NCBI RefSeq assembly: GCF_002909235.1
Contig: NZ_PHQQ01000005.1
Location: forward strand, 62,001-126,000
Length of the DNA: 64,000 nt
Origin: Arenibacter catalasegens
Lineage (GTDB): Bacteria > Bacteroidota > Bacteroidia > Flavobacteriales > Flavobacteriaceae
Reading direction: 5' to 3'
The notes beneath the pieces were generated by a model. That model made no database searches. It worked only from the letters and a program-made list of their open reading frames with translations, and was not told the DNA's origin. Of the stretch, positions 63,947 through 64,000 are shown one piece after another (within the stretch, counting starts at the first letter, position 1; every line of letters begins with the position of its first letter). Made by a program: the position numbers and the translations under genes.

Positions 63947-64000
63947 ATGAAAAAATTCAGCAAGTTATTTATTTTATGTACTATTTTGGTTTCATTCACC
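63947..64000 (+). CDS. exported protein, 5' part only
   Basis: Starts with ATG and runs off the window. The 18 visible residues, MKKFSKLFILCTILVSFT, look like the beginning of a signal peptide. Nothing more can be said, except that it is divergent from the two-component system and may be one of its targets. Confidence 0.6.
   Translation, partial: MKKFSKLFILCTILVSFT

Noticed and set aside
1-64000. tRNA, rRNA, CRISPR arrays and insertion sequences
   Set aside because: Reading both strands showed no tRNA-like T-loop context outside genes, no spaced repeats and no transposase-like protein.

Overview
The window reads as a chromosomal segment of a marine-type member of the Flavobacteriaceae (Bacteroidota). 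The evidence is AT-rich coding sequence, TAnnTTTG-type -7 promoter boxes instead of clear Shine-Dalgarno sites, a fused lpxC-fabZ gene next to lpxD and lpxA, a PorX-type response regulator (type IX secretion), a GH109-type oxidoreductase, remnants of a sulfatase gene, and single-gene HisB and HisIE fusions. No mobile element, CRISPR array, rRNA or tRNA gene was seen.

Layout. 1-1043: 3' end of an MFS transporter. 1169-6101 (minus): leucine operon leuC-leuD-leuA-leuB. 6438-8000 (minus): secreted M28 peptidase. 8317-13178 (plus): a compact four-gene trans-4-hydroxyproline catabolic operon (epimerase, D-hydroxyproline dehydrogenase, deaminase, 2-oxoglutarate semialdehyde dehydrogenase). 13208-19698 (minus): small lipoprotein, then a heavy-metal RND efflux operon whose pump is fused to its outer-membrane TolC partner. 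19700-21600: gene-poor stretch with a LytTR regulator and decayed remnants of a sulfatase and of a VOC protein. 21679-30706: accessory and single-gene units (VOC, DUF1801, PAP2, TerC, XRE regulator, M14 peptidase, Lrp, DinB, aroB). 30799-36710: proline dehydrogenase, alanine dehydrogenase, tsaE, porX. 36748-44652: HD phosphohydrolase, lipid A genes lpxD / lpxC-fabZ / lpxA, efp, a second lpxD-like gene, sucD, fabG. 44800-47668: vWA membrane protein and SPFH protein. 47745-55703: complete histidine operon hisG-GNAT-hisD-C-B-H-A-F-IE preceded by an attenuator. 55828-61459: GH109-type oxidoreductase, DUF1853, a vWA / AAA pair. 61518-63706: OmpR-type two-component system, with a divergent secreted protein that runs off the window.

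The most striking unlisted signal is the histidine leader at 47745-47857. It has an 18-codon reading frame with four consecutive His codons, mutually exclusive 1:2, 2:3 and 3:4 pairings and a GCAA-loop terminator, that is, a classical translation-coupled attenuator in a Bacteroidota genome. Other points of interest are a GNAT acetyltransferase locked inside the his operon, a second LpxD-like protein lacking one conserved histidine, sulfatase fragments on opposite strands, shared GTTTACA boxes linking an XRE regulator to the divergent M14 peptidase, and a dyad operator candidate next to the two-component system. All functional calls rest on motifs read by eye; no database search was run.
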